Positions 61,342-64,000 of a stretch of 64,000 bases of DNA are shown piece by piece. Positions within the stretch are counted from its first letter, which is position 1; every line of letters starts with the position of its first letter. The notes under the pieces were generated by a model, which saw only the letters and a list, made by a program, of their open reading frames with translations, searched no databases and had not been told where the DNA came from. The position numbers were made by a program, and so were the translations under genes. This DNA is from a virus: positions 62,001 through 126,000 of IMG/VR virus record IMGVR_UViG_3300044700_000691; one strand, 5' to 3'.

Positions 61342-64000
61342 TTGTCAGAAATAGACATTCTCATTGACCAAATTCGTTGCGAACTAAGAGAAAACCCCTT
61401 CTTTACTGAAGGGGATCTTGCAGCTTTAGACGATTGCCTCCCAACGTCAGATCAAATTGAAACTGCTCAAAAGGAAGAAATTACTCAACTAGTAACTGAA
61501 GACCCTTGCGCTAAAAAGACAATCGATGCGGTAAATGCGGAATTAGAAAAAAATGATGCTAAACTAAAAGCAGCAGTTAAGTCTAAATATGTAATTTCAA
61601 GATTAAACGAATTACGGGATCTTCTATATCCAGCTGAGTATTTTTATAAAACACGTCAAGAATTTTTTAATTTAGTCGTTAAAGAACTTGATGCTAGATT
61701 TACGGTTCCTGCCGCTGCTCCATCTTTTACTACAGTCCTAAATAAATTTGAATATAACTCCTATAAATTTAACGTTGCTGCAACCACAACTACAATATCT
61801 GAAATAGACAAACTAAATGCAGATATTAAAGACCAAATTGAAGCATATTTTAGTAAAAAACCAACGGGCGTAGGTTCAATCGGCAGAATCTCTCCAATTG
61901 CATATTCTTATAATTCAACAAACCCAACCTTTTTAATAACTTTACCGGGAAAATCTGGGTTCACGGTTAAATCTTCAGAAAATCAAAAAACCGGCAAAGT
62001 CGATCAATTTGGTAATTCTGAAACTAAACAGGTTACAGTTAATATTAAAATATCGCCTGAGGATGCTGTGTATGAAACACAAGCTAAAGTTTTTCAAAAA
62101 AGAAAGTTAGAAGTTGTTAAATTTGCATCACAGCTATATACTGATACAGCAGCAACTGATATTTTATATCCATTTACTGGCTCACTTGCCGAATTTTATA
62201 AAAAGATTGAGGATCCTTTAAAATTATTTACGCTACAGGAAAAAGGTTTAACCACAAGTTCAGCTAACGTTGATAAAAAATTAAAAAAAGAAGGCCTTGA
62301 CGGAATAGTTAAAGAAAAAAGATCAAATGGTACAGAGGAACAGTTCTATATTGAAAATACTGAAAAGTATCAGCAGTTTTATGAAAATCTTGAGCCTAAG
62401 ATTGAAGCTCGTATTGAAGTAGAGCGTCAGAAATTTAGAAAAGACTTAGTTAGCTCTGGTAAATTTTTAAAATTATCAAATCTTGCCAAAAAACAGGTAT
62501 TTGATGTTGTTAATAATGGTAATATAGAGGCAAAACCTACTGAAAAACTTATTGTAAATGGAGTAGAGGTTTTACCAAGCGAATATGGGCAAAATGCTAG
62601 AACTGCAATTAAAAACAGCTCAGCTGAAGTATTAGGTTTAATTAAAGACATTGAAACCCGAATCGCTAAGATAAAGGAGGCAAATTCGCCAAAACCAGAC
62701 GATTTAGCCAAAGCTCTTGCGGCAACTGGCTGTGTTCCGCCTGATGAAGGCCCCTGTAAAAAATTAGCAAAAGCCGGCTCTGACCCATTGGGTTACAAAT
62801 CAATGACCGTGCAGCCAACTGAAGCTAATCCAGATTATACATGTGGCTGTTATTGGAAAGAGGTAACTAAACACCTAAATAAGCTAAACCTATTACCTAT
62901 TCCAGATATTATGCGCCTACCCGCATTAAGATATTGGCCAGTTGGATTAATTATCCCAACTCCATATCCAATTAGAATTCCACTACCTCAAATTTGGTTT
63001 CATATAGTAACCTTAAACTTACCATTTGGTACTCTAGTTATTTGGTATGTACAGTGTGGAATCGTTCCATCACCAATTGTTATGTACATTGGACCAGATG
63101 GAAAAAAGATTATCCTATTAAGTTTTAGAGCACTACAAGGTCAATTTGATCCAGTTGGATATACACTAGATGAAGCCAGCGTTTCTCCATTAGGAATAAA
63201 CCAAACATCAATTGGAAAACCTAGCGGAACTGGCGCAAAGACAATTACGTTTGGTAATATCATGGTAAATGCTAAATTGCAAAAAGTAGCAAAAGTTGCA
63301 GCACAAGCGCAAGCCTTATTGGAATTAGCGGATCCTGGTAAATTAATGCCAAACGGTTTTAATATTCCATTTAAACCAGGCGAAAAACCAGACTGGAAAA
63401 CTGGAGATGAAGATTTTTTAGATACTGCAACTGCTTCCTTAAATGATTTTACCGTATTTGTTAAAAATATTAATCGCACAATTTGCGTTAAAATAGATGA
63501 ACTTGGAGATTTTGAATTACCTAATTTTTCAATCGCATTAAAAAGCGCCCAAGACTCTGCTAAAAATCGACAAACTACGCTAGCCGGCCTTCCGTATAAT
63601 TTTGATCAAGCCTGGCTAAACTGCGATCCAGGTAATCTTTATTCAAATATTCCATCTAACTTCTCACACTCAAACTTAAATATTGATTCTAATGAATGTA
63701 AAGAAATGGTATTATCTCTTTCGCTAGATTTAGATAAATTTTTAGATAAACTTAAACTTGGAACCTATACCATTCCAAAAGACAAGGGCAAATCAATTAA
63801 ACCTGAAGCCATGCTTGATGGAGTAATTGATTCTGTTATGGAGTATATGTCAAGAACAAACTTTGGAAAAGCCAAATCTATCAACTTTAATAAGAAGTTT
63901 AGAAAAGCAATGCGAGATTTAGATTTAAATGCCGCAATTGATGCAGCCGCAGCTAAAGTTGATATAACTAAAGTCGAAAGTGTAACCGCATTTAAGAAAA
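61342..64000 (+). CDS. partial large virion-type protein, truncated by window edge
   Basis: An open frame begins with TTG at 61342 and continues to the end of the window (886 codons). The in-frame stop at 61318-61320 leaves TTG as the only standard start. It begins MSEIDILIDQIRCELRENPF and is soluble and charged for most of its length, with helices around residues 20-130 and 330-480. A Pro-rich hydrophobic patch near residues 519-583 (RLPALRYWPVGLIIPTPYPI; LPFGTLVIWYVQCGIVPSPI) interrupts it, resembling a packed beta-rich core. It follows groEL without its own clear promoter. I recognise no catalytic motif; a large structural or assembly protein is a guess from size and context. Confidence 0.7.
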   Translation, partial: MSEIDILIDQIRCELRENPFFTEGDLAALDDCLPTSDQIETAQKEEITQLVTEDPCAKKTIDAVNAELEKNDAKLKAAVKSKYVISRLNELRDLLYPAEYFYKTRQEFFNLVVKELDARFTVPAAAPSFTTVLNKFEYNSYKFNVAATTTTISEIDKLNADIKDQIEAYFSKKPTGVGSIGRISPIAYSYNSTNPTFLITLPGKSGFTVKSSENQKTGKVDQFGNSETKQVTVNIKISPEDAVYETQAKVFQKRKLEVVKFASQLYTDTAATDILYPFTGSLAEFYKKIEDPLKLFTLQEKGLTTSSANVDKKLKKEGLDGIVKEKRSNGTEEQFYIENTEKYQQFYENLEPKIEARIEVERQKFRKDLVSSGKFLKLSNLAKKQVFDVVNNGNIEAKPTEKLIVNGVEVLPSEYGQNARTAIKNSSAEVLGLIKDIETRIAKIKEANSPKPDDLAKALAATGCVPPDEGPCKKLAKAGSDPLGYKSMTVQPTEANPDYTCGCYWKEVTKHLNKLNLLPIPDIMRLPALRYWPVGLIIPTPYPIRIPLPQIWFHIVTLNLPFGTLVIWYVQCGIVPSPIVMYIGPDGKKIILLSFRALQGQFDPVGYTLDEASVSPLGINQTSIGKPSGTGAKTITFGNIMVNAKLQKVAKVAAQAQALLELADPGKLMPNGFNIPFKPGEKPDWKTGDEDFLDTATASLNDFTVFVKNINRTICVKIDELGDFELPNFSIALKSAQDSAKNRQTTLAGLPYNFDQAWLNCDPGNLYSNIPSNFSHSNLNIDSNECKEMVLSLSLDLDKFLDKLKLGTYTIPKDKGKSIKPEAMLDGVIDSVMEYMSRTNFGKAKSINFNKKFRKAMRDLDLNAAIDAAAAKVDITKVESVTAFKK

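Overview
The window is part of the genome of a large, AT-rich, tailed, T4-like (myovirus-type) bacteriophage. Four things show this: a gp6/baseplate-J-type wedge protein, a small sigma factor resembling T4 gp55, at least thirteen copies of an AATAAATA/TATAAATA element upstream of genes (the T4 late-promoter motif), and more than 50 kb of very long structural genes. These include two fibre proteins with S74 self-cleaving chaperone ends and many LamG, Ig/FN3, collagen-like and cupredoxin-like modules. No integrase, transposase, tRNA gene or CRISPR array was seen. Start codons almost never have a Shine-Dalgarno sequence in front of them, which would fit a host that does not rely on it (Bacteroidota, for example). 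The host cannot be fixed from the window.

Layout. Positions 1-1888 (minus) hold a partial unknown gene and the baseplate wedge gene. Positions 1997-2463 (plus) encode a complete tmRNA with an alanine-type acceptor stem and a tag reading frame ending in GADLAVAA. Two plus-strand genes follow from a late promoter: a possible tail-completion protein and a predicted nucleotidyltransferase whose N-terminus looks like a T4 capsid-targeting sequence. From 4046 to 57599 nearly everything is on the minus strand and structural: a tube-like protein; two small genes with terminators nearby; a cluster of five LamG-fold genes interspersed with small genes; a Cys-rich protein ending in a Hint (intein/hedgehog) domain; two giant S74 fibres (2240 and 1960 residues); further adhesin-like proteins; and a block of giant virion proteins (2040, 1224, 709, 1015 and 839 residues). 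One plus-strand gene of unknown function (34648-35448) interrupts this block.

Positions 57641-58722 (minus) carry the gp55-like sigma factor, overlapped with a RuvC-like nuclease. Across a 214-bp divergent region with a long hairpin, the plus strand carries a DEDDy 3'-5' exonuclease, a GroEL chaperonin (530 residues, no GGM tail) and the first 886 codons of another large virion-like protein that runs off the window.

How it may work together (inference): the sigma factor directs late transcription from the AATAAATA promoters that precede most structural operons. GroEL and the S74 chaperone domains support folding of the very long fibres. The tmRNA could rescue ribosomes during production of very long mRNAs. 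The Hint domain and S74 domains are self-processing modules within the tail-fibre operon.
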